Assembly: GCF_010119205.1 (NCBI RefSeq)
Contig: NZ_WRXM01000002.1
Span: 1,046,982 to 1,110,981, forward strand
Length of the DNA: 64,000 nucleotides
Direction: 5' to 3'
Source: Haloarcula limicola
GTDB taxonomy: Archaea > Halobacteriota > Halobacteria > Halobacteriales > Haloarculaceae
In this document: one piece after another, positions 23,048-32,894 of the stretch
Numbering within the stretch: position 1 is the stretch's first letter
Layout: each line of letters begins with the position of its first letter
The notes under the pieces: generated by a model
The model's database searches: none
What the model saw: the letters and a program-made list of their open reading frames with translations, nothing else
What the model was told of the DNA's origin: nothing
Translations under genes and position numbers: made by a program

Positions 23048-24727
23048 ATGAGCCAGCGTCAGATGCAGGGCCAGCCGATGATAATTCTCGGCGAGGACGC
23101 CCAGCGGATGAAGGACAAGTCCGCACAGGAACACAACATCTCGGCCGCTCGCGCGGTCGCCGAGTCCGTACGCTCGACACTCGGCCCGAAGGGGATGGAC
23201 AAGATGCTCGTCTCCTCGATGGGCGACGTGACCGTCACGAACGACGGCGTCACCATCCTCTCGGAGATGGACATCGACAACCCGACGGCCTCGATGATCG
23301 TCGAGGTCGCCGAAACGCAGGAGGACGAGGCCGGTGACGGCACCACCTCCGCCGTCGCCATCGCCGGCGAACTCCTGAAGAACGCGGAGGATCTCCTCGA
23401 CCAGGACATCCACCCGACGGCCATCATCAAAGGGTTCGACATGGCCGCGAAGGAGGCGAAACAGGAGATAAACGACATCGCTACCGAGGTCGACCCCAGC
23501 GACGAGGAACTGCTGAAGAGCGTCGCCGAGACGTCGATGACCGGCAAGGGCGCGGAACTCAACAAGGACCTCCTCGCCCAGATCATCGTCGACGCGGTCA
23601 ACGCCGTCACCGTCGAGGCCGACGACGGCTCCGTCATCGCGGACCTCGAGTACCTCAACATCGAGACCCAGACCGGTAGCTCCGCCGGCAACTCCGAACT
23701 GCTCGAAGGCGCGGTCATCGACAAGGACCCCGTCCACGAGGAGATGGCGACCGAAGTCGAGGACGCGAACGTCCTCCTGATGGACACCGCCATCGAACTC
23801 GAGGAGACGGAGGTCGACGCCCAGCTTTCCGTCGACGACCCGAGCCAGCTCCAGAACTTCCTCGACCAGGAGGAACAGCAGCTCAAGGACCTCGTCGACA
23901 AGGTCGAGGCGACGGGCGCGAACGTCCTGTTCTGTCAGAAGAACATCGACGACATGGCCCAGCACTACCTCGCGGAGAAGGGCATCCTCGCGGTCAAGCG
24001 CGCGAAGAAGTCCGACATCGAGTTCCTCAAGGAGGTCCTCGGGGCGAACGTCGTCTCGGACCTCGACTCGGCCAGCGAGGACGACCTCGGCCACGGCTCG
24101 GTCACCCGCGACGAGGGCGAGGGCCTGTTCTACGTCGAGGGCACCGGCGAGGACGCCCACGGCGTCACGCTGCTGCTCCGCGGCTCGACCGACCACGTCG
24201 TGGACGAGCTCGAACGCGGCGTCACCGACGCGCTGGACGTCGTCGCCTCCACCGTCGCCAACGGCTCGGTGCTCGGCGGCGGCGGCGCGCCCGAAGTCGA
24301 GGTCGCCGCCCGCCTGCGCGACTACGCCGACGGCGTCGAGGGCCGCGAACAGCTGGCCGTCGAGGCCTTCGCAGACGCGCTGGAGATCATCCCGCGCACG
24401 CTGGCGGAGAACGCCGGACTCGACAGCATCGACACGCTGGTCGACCTGCGCGCAGCCCACGAGGACGGCGAGGTCAGCGCCGGCCTGAACGTCTTCACCG
24501 GCGACGTCGAGGACACGCTCGAAACCGGCGTCGTCGAGCCGGCTCACGCGAAGACGCAGGCCGTCTCCTCGGCCGCCGAGGCCGCGAACCTCGTGCTCAA
24601 AATCGACGACATCATCGCTGCCGGCGACCTCTCGACCTCCGGTGACGGAGACGAGGGGCCCGGCGGCCCCGGCGGTGCGCCCGGCGGCATGGGCGGCATG
24701 GGCGGCGGTATGGGCGGCATGATGTAA
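23048..24727 (+). CDS. Thermosome (group II chaperonin) subunit
   Basis: 559 residues with apical, intermediate and equatorial domains. Equatorial signatures are GPKGMDKMLVSSMGDVTVTNDG and EDEAGDGTTSAVAIAGELL (catalytic Asp in GDGTT), and VLGGGGAPEVEVA in the second half. It ends in a Gly-Met repeat tail (GGMGGMGGGMGGMM), as in chaperonins. Subunits form double-ring folding chambers; haloarchaea usually have two or three. Start MSQRQMQGQPMIILGEDAQR is set by the family and by the TATA box. A palindrome-rich repeat follows the stop. Confidence 0.97.
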   Translation: MSQRQMQGQPMIILGEDAQRMKDKSAQEHNISAARAVAESVRSTLGPKGMDKMLVSSMGDVTVTNDGVTILSEMDIDNPTASMIVEVAETQEDEAGDGTTSAVAIAGELLKNAEDLLDQDIHPTAIIKGFDMAAKEAKQEINDIATEVDPSDEELLKSVAETSMTGKGAELNKDLLAQIIVDAVNAVTVEADDGSVIADLEYLNIETQTGSSAGNSELLEGAVIDKDPVHEEMATEVEDANVLLMDTAIELEETEVDAQLSVDDPSQLQNFLDQEEQQLKDLVDKVEATGANVLFCQKNIDDMAQHYLAEKGILAVKRAKKSDIEFLKEVLGANVVSDLDSASEDDLGHGSVTRDEGEGLFYVEGTGEDAHGVTLLLRGSTDHVVDELERGVTDALDVVASTVANGSVLGGGGAPEVEVAARLRDYADGVEGREQLAVEAFADALEIIPRTLAENAGLDSIDTLVDLRAAHEDGEVSAGLNVFTGDVEDTLETGVVEPAHAKTQAVSSAAEAANLVLKIDDIIAAGDLSTSGDGDEGPGGPGGAPGGMGGMGGGMGGMM

Positions 24728-24875
24728 GCGAGGGGCCGAACGAAGTGAGGGCCCTCGACTAGCGAGCGGGGAGGGACGACCCGCGAGCAGGGAGAGCCTC
24801 GCTACGCTCGCCTCTCCGAACGAGCGAGCGGCCATCGCTCCGCTCCTTCGAACAGTTCGGAGCGGACCGACGTTT
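24728..24875. repeat. Palindrome-rich region after the thermosome gene
   Basis: Starts GCGAGGGGCC right after the stop and can fold with GGGCCCTCG. A second perfect stem is CCGCTCC/GGAGCGG near 24838-24866. The word types match the repeats at 4275 and 18190. It may give the thermosome mRNA its 3' end. Confidence 0.5.
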
Positions 24876-24993
24876 TCTTCGCGACCCGCCGGTCGATACG
24901 GCCCGGATTTCGTCTCGACGCCCGTCTGAACTCCGATTTTCGACCGGTTGTTGCCCAAAAAGGTGATTACCCCACGTTAACTCGTAACGAACG

Positions 24994-26457
24994 ATGCGCC
25001 CCCTCTCACAGTTGCTCTCGCGGGTCGGGGGACGCCGGCTCATCTCCGTGCTCGGCGGCCTGTATCTCGCTCTCGCCGTCGGCTTTCCGGCCACGCTGCT
25101 CACCGGCGGGCGGACGGTCGGCGACATCTCCCTGGCGTCGCTCTTGGTCGGCGGCAGCGGGCTGGTGCTCCTCTACAGCAGTTATCGCATCCCGCAGACG
25201 CGCGTCCGTCCGGAGCTGTACGACGTGGTCGCGGGGTGGTGCGTCCGCGCCATCGGCGTGATGGTCGGCATCCTGCTTCTCGCGGCGCTTTTCGGGACGC
25301 TCGACGACCCGCTCTCCGGCGTCCCCATCCTGTCGTCGCTCGCCAGCGTCGCCGGGCTCGGCGTCGGCTATCAGGACGCGAAGGCGAGGACCCGCGCGCT
25401 GGACGCCGAGGAACAACAGCGCGCGGCAGAGCGCTACAGCCGGGAACTCGAACGGTACAAGACCATCGTCGAGACGGTCAACGACGGCATCTTCGTCGCC
25501 GACGCGGCGGACCGGTTCACGTTGGTCAACGACGCCTACACGCGGCTGGTCGGCTACGACCGCGAGACGCTCGTCGGCGCGGACACGGCGCTCGTCGCCG
25601 CCGAGGGGACGGACGTCGAGGGGATACGGCGGACGGTCGAACGCGAGGTCGGGTCCGGGGACGGGAAGTCGAAGACCTACGCGTCGCAGATCTCGACCGC
25701 GTCCGGTGAGACGATCGACGCGGAGATGACCGTCGCGCCGCTTCCCTCACAGGCCGACGCCGCTCCGGACAAGGTCGTCGTCGTCCGCGACGTGACCGAG
25801 CGCAACGAGCGCGAGCGCCGACTCGAAGCGCAGAACGAGCGCCTCGACAGTTTCGCCGGGATGCTGGCCCACGAGCTCCGCAACCCAGTCAACATCGGAC
25901 AGATTTACAGCGCGCAGCTTCCCGCCGAACCGAACCCGGACGCGGTCGGCTACGTTGCGGACGCCTTCGACCGCATCGAGGACATCATCGACGTCATGCT
26001 GGTCATCACGGGCGAGCGGGACGTGGTCCCCTCCTCGGGACCGGTCCAACTCGCGGCAGTCGCACTGGAGGCGTGGGAGGAGGTGGACGCGCCCGGAGCC
26101 ACCCTCGAATTGGAACTCGACTTCGCGGCGGCGGTCGACGAGACGTACACCAGACACCTCTTTCGGAACCTATTCGAAAACGCCATCGAGCACGGGGGAA
26201 GCGACGTCACCCTCACCGTCGGCGAACTCCCGACCGGGTTCTACGTGGCCGACGACGGGATCGGCATCTCGGAGAGCACTCGACGGGAGATATTCCAGTC
26301 GGGGTACACCACTGCGGGCGATCAGGGCGGGATGGGTCTCGGACTGGCGTTCGTCCGGCAGTTGACGGACGTGTACGGCTGGACGTGCTCGGTGACTGAG
26401 AGCGAGTCCGGCGGGGCGCGCTTCGAGTTCGAGAACGTGACGGACGGGGTCGCGTAG
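24994..26457 (+). CDS. Membrane histidine kinase with a PAS domain
   Basis: 487 residues. The first part (about 17-135) has four membrane helices. A coiled linker (about 130-150) leads to a PAS domain (about 150-265, YKTIVETVNDGIFVADAADRF). The HisKA domain has a classical H-box, MLAHELRNPVNIGQ, with the phospho-accepting His. The ATPase domain has NAIEHG (N-box), YVADDGIGIS (G1) and GMGLGLAFV (G2). The GC-rich leader is absent: TTAAC and AACGA runs lie just before the ATG. Signal and regulator partner unknown. Confidence 0.92.
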   Translation: MRPLSQLLSRVGGRRLISVLGGLYLALAVGFPATLLTGGRTVGDISLASLLVGGSGLVLLYSSYRIPQTRVRPELYDVVAGWCVRAIGVMVGILLLAALFGTLDDPLSGVPILSSLASVAGLGVGYQDAKARTRALDAEEQQRAAERYSRELERYKTIVETVNDGIFVADAADRFTLVNDAYTRLVGYDRETLVGADTALVAAEGTDVEGIRRTVEREVGSGDGKSKTYASQISTASGETIDAEMTVAPLPSQADAAPDKVVVVRDVTERNERERRLEAQNERLDSFAGMLAHELRNPVNIGQIYSAQLPAEPNPDAVGYVADAFDRIEDIIDVMLVITGERDVVPSSGPVQLAAVALEAWEEVDAPGATLELELDFAAAVDETYTRHLFRNLFENAIEHGGSDVTLTVGELPTGFYVADDGIGISESTRREIFQSGYTTAGDQGGMGLGLAFVRQLTDVYGWTCSVTESESGGARFEFENVTDGVA

Positions 26458-26498
26458 ACTCGGCGGCGGTCGAGCGACCGCGTCGGTGGCGTGATCGC

Positions 26499-27332
26499 TC
26501 AACGCTCCGTTCGACCGTCGAGCTCGGGCGTCGTCGTCCCGACCTCGCCGTACCGCAGCGACTCGGTGACGCGCAGGGTCGTGCCGTTGCGGACGACGGT
26601 GTACTGGACGCCGTAGTCGTAGACGAGCCCCTCGGGTCCGACGACGGCGGTGAAGCCGACGTCGCCGACCCGCTCGGCGGGCGCGACCGGGAACTGCGAG
26701 CGGTCGGTCGCGCCGTCGGCGCTGACGCGGTACACCGGCGCGCCGTAGGTCTGCCGGACTTCCTCGCGGGCCGGGCTCACGTCGGTCACGTTCGCGCCGT
26801 CGAACAGCGAAGCGAGACGGCTGTTGTAGGTGGGCTCGAAGAACAGCGCCTCGCGCGGCGGGAGCGGCGGCGCGCCGATGCCGCGACCGTCGGCGACGAC
26901 CTCCCGTCGCGTAGTCTCGTTCACCGTCGTCCGCTCGATCGCTCGGCCGTCGGTCCATCGGGTCCGCAGCTCCGTCTCCGGGACGCTCGTCCCCGTGACG
27001 GTGCGCCGGGCGACGTACTCGCGGTAGTTCGCGCCGGTCCGGAACACCGTGGTCTGCCGGAGCCGAACGTCCCCGTCGCCGGTCCGCACGGTGCGGGTGT
27101 ACCAGAGTGTATAGGAGACGTTCGACAGCCGGACGACGTGGGCCTGTGCCAGCGCGTCGCTATCGGTGACGCCGGTTTCAGTGAGCCCCGGCGCGACGCG
27201 GGCCGGCGGCTCCTCGGGGACGGGGGCGGGCGTCAGCGTCTCCGAAGCGGCCGGATCCCGCGGGCCGACGAGAGCCGTACACCCGGCGGTAACGAGGCAG
27301 CCGGCGAGCAAGACGACGACTACCCTTCGCAT
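26499..27332 (-). CDS. Predicted lipoprotein (DUF7537-like)
   Basis: 277 residues. The start has a signal peptide with lipobox VTAGC (lipidated Cys18), so it should be anchored on the outer face of the membrane. After a Pro/Thr-rich spacer comes a beta-rich domain of about 220 residues with VSYTLWYTRTVRTGDGDVRLRQ and YGAPVYRVSADGA. The general shape recalls LolA/LppX-like lipoproteins and a common haloarchaeal family (DUF7537, from memory). Function unknown. It is divergent from the cyclodeaminase-like gene. Confidence 0.72.
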   Translation of the reverse strand: MRRVVVVLLAGCLVTAGCTALVGPRDPAASETLTPAPVPEEPPARVAPGLTETGVTDSDALAQAHVVRLSNVSYTLWYTRTVRTGDGDVRLRQTTVFRTGANYREYVARRTVTGTSVPETELRTRWTDGRAIERTTVNETTRREVVADGRGIGAPPLPPREALFFEPTYNSRLASLFDGANVTDVSPAREEVRQTYGAPVYRVSADGATDRSQFPVAPAERVGDVGFTAVVGPEGLVYDYGVQYTVVRNGTTLRVTESLRYGEVGTTTPELDGRTER

Positions 27333-27433
27333 ACCTCGCAGAGGGCCGTTCGTCGGATAACTGCTCGGGTAAAAAAGATGCCTTCGTGAGAACTATGCCG
27401 AAGTATAAGTGCCGGGACGTGCCACTCCCTGCC

Positions 27434-28429
27434 ATGCAGACGCTGCTGCTCGGTTCCGACGACGTGACGGAACACGCCGACCTGAGAGCGGTCATCGACG
27501 CTGTCGAGTCGGCGTTCGCGGCCGACGCGCGCGGCGACACTATCATGCCCGCGAAGTCCTACATCGACCTCCCGCAGTACAACGGCGACTTCCGGTCGAT
27601 GCCCGCCTACGTGAACGCGGGCGAGTGGGACGCCGCCGCCGTCAAGTGGGTCAACGTCCACCCGGACAACCCGACCGATCACGACCTCCCGACTGTGTTG
27701 GGCACGCTCATCTACTCGGACCCCGAGACGGCGTTTCCCCTCGCGGTGATGGACGGCACCGTCCTCACGCGCCTGCGGACGGGCGCGGCCGCCGCCGTCG
27801 CCACCGACCACCTCGCGATCGAGGACGCTCGCTCGCTCGGCCTCGTCGGCGCGGGCACGCAGGCATACACCCAACTGGAGGCCATCGCCGCCGTCCGCGA
27901 CATCGAGGAGGTGGTCGTCGCCGACCGCGACGAAGCCAAACAGCGGGCGTTCGGCGAGCGCTTCGGCGACCGCTTCGACGTGCGACCGGGGTCTATCGAG
28001 GACGCCGCCGCCTGCGACGTGCTCTCGACGATAACGCCGGTCGAATCGCCCATCGTCGAGCGGGAGTGGCTCGGCGAGCGCACCCACGTCAACGCCATCG
28101 GGGCCGACGCCGCCGGCAAGCACGAACACGACGACCGGACGCTACTGGACGCGAAACTCGTCATCGACGACTACGAGCAGTGTACCCACTCCGGCGAGAT
28201 CAACGTCCCGTGGAGCGAGGGGACGCTCACCGAGGACGACCTCTACGGCGAACTCGGGAGCGTCGTCGCCGGCGACCTGGCCGGACGCGAACCCGACGAC
28301 GGCATCACGCTCTTCGATTCGACGGGACTGGCGATTCAGGACGTGGCGGCCGCGCACGTCACCTACGAGCGCGCTACCGAGGGCGGCGGCGGGACGCCGT
28401 TCTCGCTAGTCGGGACGGAGACGACCTAA
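27434..28429 (+). CDS. Ornithine cyclodeaminase/alanine dehydrogenase family enzyme
   Basis: 331 residues. The NAD-binding core has LVGAGTQAYTQLEAI, followed by VVVADRDEAK. The substrate part includes RTGAAAAVATDHLA and KSYIDLP. The family includes ornithine cyclodeaminase, archaeal alanine dehydrogenase and ketimine reductase; they cannot be told apart here. The ATG at 27434 fits family N-termini (MQTLLLGSDDV). A further in-frame start at 27386 is rejected. Its last four bases overlap the convergent DUF7535-like gene. Confidence 0.88.
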   Translation: MQTLLLGSDDVTEHADLRAVIDAVESAFAADARGDTIMPAKSYIDLPQYNGDFRSMPAYVNAGEWDAAAVKWVNVHPDNPTDHDLPTVLGTLIYSDPETAFPLAVMDGTVLTRLRTGAAAAVATDHLAIEDARSLGLVGAGTQAYTQLEAIAAVRDIEEVVVADRDEAKQRAFGERFGDRFDVRPGSIEDAAACDVLSTITPVESPIVEREWLGERTHVNAIGADAAGKHEHDDRTLLDAKLVIDDYEQCTHSGEINVPWSEGTLTEDDLYGELGSVVAGDLAGREPDDGITLFDSTGLAIQDVAAAHVTYERATEGGGGTPFSLVGTETT

Positions 28430-28638
28430 CTGGGCGTCAGCGCGTCGGTCGCCTTCGAGATGAGCCAGACGATGACGATGAACGGCAACAGCGGCATCAG
28501 GAGGATCAACAGGCCGAGAAACATCCCCCAGCCGATGAGGTTCATGCTCTCGTCGGGATGCGGACGGGAGAGGGGCGTGACGGTTCGCAACGGTTCCGGC
28601 AGGATGGAGCCGGTCGACTCGTCTGCGTCTTCTGCCAT
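28426..28638 (-). CDS. Small membrane protein (DUF7535-like)
   Basis: 70 residues, MAEDADESTGSILPEPLRTV at the start. One long hydrophobic stretch (about 42-62, MFLGLLILLMPLLPFIVIVW) makes one or two membrane helices. The segment PLRTVTPLSRPHPDESMNLIGW is distinctive and, from memory, fits DUF7535. Its stop overlaps the stop of the convergent cyclodeaminase-like gene by 4 bases. Function unknown. Confidence 0.7.
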   Translation of the reverse strand: MAEDADESTGSILPEPLRTVTPLSRPHPDESMNLIGWGMFLGLLILLMPLLPFIVIVWLISKATDALTPS

Positions 28639-28743
28639 GCTCGGCGGTAGGTCAGGAACCGGCATAAGGCTACGGTCGGCGTCGGCTCAGGCCGTCCCCG
28701 TCGCCGACAGGGTGATGCCGTTCAGCGCCGTCTAGTCGGCACT

Positions 28744-29532
28744 ATGTCCACTTCCGAGGCGGGACGCGTCGTCGCGGTCACCGGTGCGAACGAGGGCATC
28801 GGCTACTACCTGCTTCGCGCGCTGTCCGAGCGCGGGTACCGGGTCGTCGGACTCGACATCGAGGTGGAGAACCTCGAACCGTTGCAGGCGTCCCGTCCCG
28901 ACCGAATTCGGTTCTCCGAGTGCGACGTGACGGCCGACGCGGCCGTCGAGACGGCGATAGAGGGGGTGCTGGCGGAGTGGGGACGGATAGATATCCTCGT
29001 CAATAACGCCGCGGTATTCGACTTCGCCCCGTTCGCGGCCCAGACGCTCGCGGACACTCGCCGCGAGTTCGACGTGAACTTCTTCGGCTACCTGCGGACG
29101 ATTCGCGCCGTCTTGCCGCACATGCGGGAACGGGGCGAGGGGGTCATCCACAATATGAGCTCCGGCGTCGGACTCGTCGGTCATCCGGGGCTCTCGGGGT
29201 ACGCCGCGACGAAGGGGGCCGTCGAGGCGTTTACCCGATCGCTTCGACTGGAACTACGAGACGAGGACATCCGGTGTACGGTGATGCATCCGCCGCTCAC
29301 CCGAACGCGGTCGGCGCTCGAACTCGGCTACCCGGAGTCCCTGCTGCGCGACCCCGCGGGCGTGGGGCGGAAACTGGCGGCCGAAATCGAATCGACGGGA
29401 CCGGTCGTCACGGCCGACTGGACGGTGACACTCGGGCTGGCGCTCGCCCGGTGGTTCCCCTCTATCGTGGAGAAGGGGACCGAGCGGTTCGTCGCGGAGT
29501 TCGAGACGACCACAGAGCGGGGCGAGCGGTAG
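28744..29532 (+). CDS. SDR-family oxidoreductase
   Basis: 262 residues. The cofactor motif is TGANEGIG; D40 after LDIEVEN suggests NAD preference. NNAAVF is the NNAG-type motif. The catalytic Ser is in MSSGVG, and YAATKGAV carries Tyr and Lys. It differs from the SDR at 12293 in cofactor region and length, so they are not recent duplicates. C-terminal segment has a hydrophobic helix (WTVTLGLALARWFPS). Substrate unknown. Confidence 0.9.
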   Translation: MSTSEAGRVVAVTGANEGIGYYLLRALSERGYRVVGLDIEVENLEPLQASRPDRIRFSECDVTADAAVETAIEGVLAEWGRIDILVNNAAVFDFAPFAAQTLADTRREFDVNFFGYLRTIRAVLPHMRERGEGVIHNMSSGVGLVGHPGLSGYAATKGAVEAFTRSLRLELRDEDIRCTVMHPPLTRTRSALELGYPESLLRDPAGVGRKLAAEIESTGPVVTADWTVTLGLALARWFPSIVEKGTERFVAEFETTTERGER

Positions 29533-29585
29533 CCCTGTTTCGGCAAAGTCGACTCAGTGCGACTCTGTCGCCGAGTGACGACCAG

Positions 29586-29592
29586 TATATAT
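29586..29592 (+). promoter_or_regulatory. TATA box of the DUF4188-like gene
   Basis: TATATAT centred 27 bases before the ATG at 29616, so the transcript is predicted to be leaderless. Confidence 0.65.
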
Positions 29593-29615
29593 CCCGAAAC
29601 CGCGTAGATTGAGTA

Positions 29616-30134
29616 ATGTTACCGCCCATCAATACGCGGCTGGTCGCGGACATCGACGGCGATTTCGTGATTTACATCAACGGGATGCGACTGAACAGGC
29701 TTCGGGCCGTCCACAAGTGGCTCCTCGCCGGGCGGAAGATAGCGAAGATGTTCGAGCGACTGGAATCCGATCCGGACAGCGGCTTTCTGGGCTATCAGCC
29801 GGCGTTCATGGGACTGCGAACCGGCGCAGCCATCCAATACTGGCGCTCGCTGGAGGATTTACGACGGTTCGCGCGGGACCCGGAGGACCTCCACGTTCCG
29901 GCCTGGCAGTGGTACAACGACGAGGTCGACAGCGGCGGGGGCGTCGGATTCTGGGCGGAACTCTACGTCATCGAGGACGGCAACTACGAGACGTTCTTCC
30001 GGAATGTGCCGCCCATCGGGCTGGGGACGGTCGCAGACATGGTCCCCGCGTCCGACCAGCGTCGTCGTCTCGGCTTGTCTGGGACTGGGACGCCGCCGCC
30101 CGAAGACGGCGACGACGGACGACGGGTCTCGTGA
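29616..30134 (+). CDS. DUF4188-like protein (monooxygenase-type ferredoxin-like fold)
   Basis: 172 residues. The segment VADIDGDFVIYINGMRLNRL opens the domain, followed by FLGYQPAFMGLRTGAAIQYWRSLEDLRRFARDP and WAELYVIEDGNYETFFRNVPPIGLG. This is the pattern of DUF4188, a dimeric alpha/beta-barrel-like family sometimes annotated as monooxygenase or aldoxime dehydratase-like; haem binding is not evident. The tail (after 155) is low complexity. Function unknown. Confidence 0.75.
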   Translation: MLPPINTRLVADIDGDFVIYINGMRLNRLRAVHKWLLAGRKIAKMFERLESDPDSGFLGYQPAFMGLRTGAAIQYWRSLEDLRRFARDPEDLHVPAWQWYNDEVDSGGGVGFWAELYVIEDGNYETFFRNVPPIGLGTVADMVPASDQRRRLGLSGTGTPPPEDGDDGRRVS

Positions 30135-30176
30135 AGGGAAAGGTATAGCACCGTCGGTGCCCGAAATCACGGTATC

Positions 30177-32855
30177 ATGACCACGACTGGCGAGGAACGC
30201 GAGCGCGGGTTCGACCACGGCGAGGTCGAACCGCGCTGGCAGGCGGCGTGGGACGACGCCGACGTGTTCCGCATCGACGACGACGCCGAGGACCCCGAGT
30301 ACGTGCTGGCGATGTTCCCGTACACCTCGGGGAGCCTCCACATGGGCCACGTCCGGAACTACACCATCACCGACGCGTTCGCCCGTTTCGAGCGGATGCG
30401 CGGGGAAGACGTCCTGCACCCGATGGGGTGGGACTCCTTCGGCCTGCCCGCCGAGAACGCCGCCGAGGAACGGGACACCAATCCGCGGGACTGGACGATG
30501 CAGTGTATCGACTCGATGAAGGAACAGCTGACCGAGATGGGGTTCGGCTACGACTGGGAGCGGGAGATCACGACCTGCGAACCGGAGTACTACCGGTGGA
30601 ACCAGTGGCTGTTCAAGCGCTTCCGCGAGGAGGGTCTCGTGGAGCGACAGGCCGCCGAGCTGAACTGGTGTCCCTCCTGCGAGACGGTGCTGGCCGACGA
30701 GCAGGTCGAGGGCGAGGGAGACGAGGAGCTGTGCTGGCGCTGTGAGACGCCCATCGAGCACCGCGAGATGGACCAGTGGTTCTTCACCATCACCGACTAC
30801 GCCGACGAACTGCTCTCGGCCTTAGACGACCTGGAGGGGTGGCCGAACAACGTCCGCGAGATGCAGCGCAACTGGATCGGCAAGCAGGAGGGCGCGAGCG
30901 TCGCCTTCGAGATTCCGGGCTACGGCGACGTGGACATCTTCACGACGCGGCTCGACACCATCTACGGCGCGACGTACTTCTCGCTGGCCCCGGGCCACCC
31001 GGTCGCCCGGGAGATCGCCGAGGACAACGAGGAGGTCGCCGAGTACGTCGAGATGGCCGAGGCCGCCGACGAGGACGACTTGGACGTGACCTCTGGCGTC
31101 TTCACCGGCGAGTACGCGAAGAACCCCGCGACGGGCGAGGAGATTCCGGTCTACGTCGCCGACTACGTGCTGACCGACGTGGGGACCGGCGCGCTCTACG
31201 CCGTGCCCGCCCACGACGACCGCGACCACGAGTTCGCGGAGGCCCACGGCGTCCCGATCAAGCAGGTCGTCGAACCCGGTCCCGAGGCCGAGGTGGACGC
31301 CGACGAGATCGACGTGCAGGCGGAGGCATACACCGAGGACGGCGTCCTCGTCGACAGCGGCGAGTTCGACGGCCTCCACAGCGAGGAGGCCCGCGACGCC
31401 TTCGTGGAGGAGTTCGACGGCGAGCACCGGACGGAGTACAACCTCCGGGACTGGGGCATCTCACGGCAGCGCTACTGGGGAACGCCCATCCCGATGATCC
31501 GCTGTGAGGACTGCGGTCACGTCCCGGTCCCCGACGAGGACCTGCCGGTGGAACTGCCGGAGTTCGTCCACACGACCGGGAACCCGCTGGACGCCGCCGA
31601 GGAGTGGAAACAGGTCGACTGTCCGGACTGCGGCGGCGACGCCGTCCGCGAGACGGACACGATGGACACGTTCGTCGACTCCTCCTGGTACTTCCTGCGT
31701 TACACCTCGCCGGACCTCGACGAGGTCCCCTTCGACGGCGACCGGGCCAGCGACTGGATGCCGGTCGACCAGTACGTCGGCGGCATCGAACACGCCGTGA
31801 TGCACCTGCTGTACGCCCGCTTCTTCACGAAGGTCGTGAACGACCTCGACATGCTCTCCGACGCGCGCGAGCCGTTCACGAACCTGACGAACCAGGGGAT
31901 GGTGCTCGGCGAGGACGGCCACAAGATGTCCAAGAGCCGCGGCAACGGCGTCTCGCCCCAGCGCATCATCGAGGAGTACGGCGCGGACACCGCCCGCCTG
32001 TTCATCATGGAGGCTGCCCAGCCGGAGAAGGAACTGGCCTGGAGCGCCGAGGAGGTCCAGTCGGCCCACTCCTTCCTCCAGAACGTCTACCGGTTGGCCG
32101 AGGAGTTCGCGGACGGCGATATCGAGATGGGTCCCGACGGCGCGGACATCGCCGACTACGTCTCCCGCGAGATCGACGCGACGGCGGCCCGCGCCACCGA
32201 GGAGTACGAGCAGTTCCGCTTCAACCACGCGCTGCAGGCGCTGCGGGAACTCGTCTCCCTGCTCCGTCGCTACGAGGACGCGACCACGCCCGACGCCGAG
32301 GTGCTCGAACGCGGCGTCAGGGTCGCGGCGAAACTGCTCGCGCCGGTCGCCCCCCACGTCGGCGAGGAGATGTGGGAGCGCTTAGACCGCGAGGGCCTTT
32401 TGGCCGAGGCCGACTGGCCCAGCGCCGACGCGCCCGAGGGCTACGACGTCGAGCGCCGGCTGGTCGAGAACACCCGCGAGGACGTCCGCGACATCGTCGA
32501 CACCGTCGGCATCGAGGACCCGACGACCATCACGCTCGCCGTCGCGCCCGAGTGGAAGCACCGGGTCGTGGAGATCGCCCGCGACGCGGACAACGTCGTC
32601 CCCGCGGTGATGCAGAACGAGGACCTCCAGCGCCACGGCGAGGCCGCCGCCGACTTCGCCAAGGACCTCGCGGGCCGCGCCCAGTACGACGAGACGCTCT
32701 CGCCCGAGGGCGAACTGGCGGCTCTGAAGCGGGCGACGTGGCTCATCGAACGCGAGTTCGACGCCGAGGTGGTCGTCCGCTCGGCCGAGGACGCCGACGA
32801 CTCGCTGGCGAAGAAGGCCGAACCGGGTCGGCCGGCGATCGACATCGAGGAGTAG
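30177..32855 (+). CDS. leuS: Leucyl-tRNA synthetase
   Basis: 892 residues, class I. HIGH is H55MGH58 (PYTSGSLHMGHVRN) and KMSKS is at 583-587 (KMSKSRGNGVS). A zinc-ribbon (CPSC...CWRC) and a CP1 editing domain (about 220-410) are present. The order and motifs (HPMGWDSFGLPAENAA, DWGISRQRYWGTPIP) are of bacterial type, in line with the known presence of bacterial-like LeuRS in haloarchaea. The C-terminus, from about 650, binds tRNA. A GGTATAG element about 33 bases upstream may be the TATA box. Confidence 0.97.
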   Translation: MTTTGEERERGFDHGEVEPRWQAAWDDADVFRIDDDAEDPEYVLAMFPYTSGSLHMGHVRNYTITDAFARFERMRGEDVLHPMGWDSFGLPAENAAEERDTNPRDWTMQCIDSMKEQLTEMGFGYDWEREITTCEPEYYRWNQWLFKRFREEGLVERQAAELNWCPSCETVLADEQVEGEGDEELCWRCETPIEHREMDQWFFTITDYADELLSALDDLEGWPNNVREMQRNWIGKQEGASVAFEIPGYGDVDIFTTRLDTIYGATYFSLAPGHPVAREIAEDNEEVAEYVEMAEAADEDDLDVTSGVFTGEYAKNPATGEEIPVYVADYVLTDVGTGALYAVPAHDDRDHEFAEAHGVPIKQVVEPGPEAEVDADEIDVQAEAYTEDGVLVDSGEFDGLHSEEARDAFVEEFDGEHRTEYNLRDWGISRQRYWGTPIPMIRCEDCGHVPVPDEDLPVELPEFVHTTGNPLDAAEEWKQVDCPDCGGDAVRETDTMDTFVDSSWYFLRYTSPDLDEVPFDGDRASDWMPVDQYVGGIEHAVMHLLYARFFTKVVNDLDMLSDAREPFTNLTNQGMVLGEDGHKMSKSRGNGVSPQRIIEEYGADTARLFIMEAAQPEKELAWSAEEVQSAHSFLQNVYRLAEEFADGDIEMGPDGADIADYVSREIDATAARATEEYEQFRFNHALQALRELVSLLRRYEDATTPDAEVLERGVRVAAKLLAPVAPHVGEEMWERLDREGLLAEADWPSADAPEGYDVERRLVENTREDVRDIVDTVGIEDPTTITLAVAPEWKHRVVEIARDADNVVPAVMQNEDLQRHGEAAADFAKDLAGRAQYDETLSPEGELAALKRATWLIEREFDAEVVVRSAEDADDSLAKKAEPGRPAIDIEE

Positions 32856-32894
32856 CCCGGCGAACTGCCTCTCTCCGCTGTTCTCTCTCGCACG

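Noticed and set aside
27386-27433. Earlier start of the cyclodeaminase-like gene and TATAAG at 27414 as its TATA box
   Set aside because: The TATA-like element is only 17 bases from the chosen ATG, so it would start transcription inside the gene; family N-termini support 27434.
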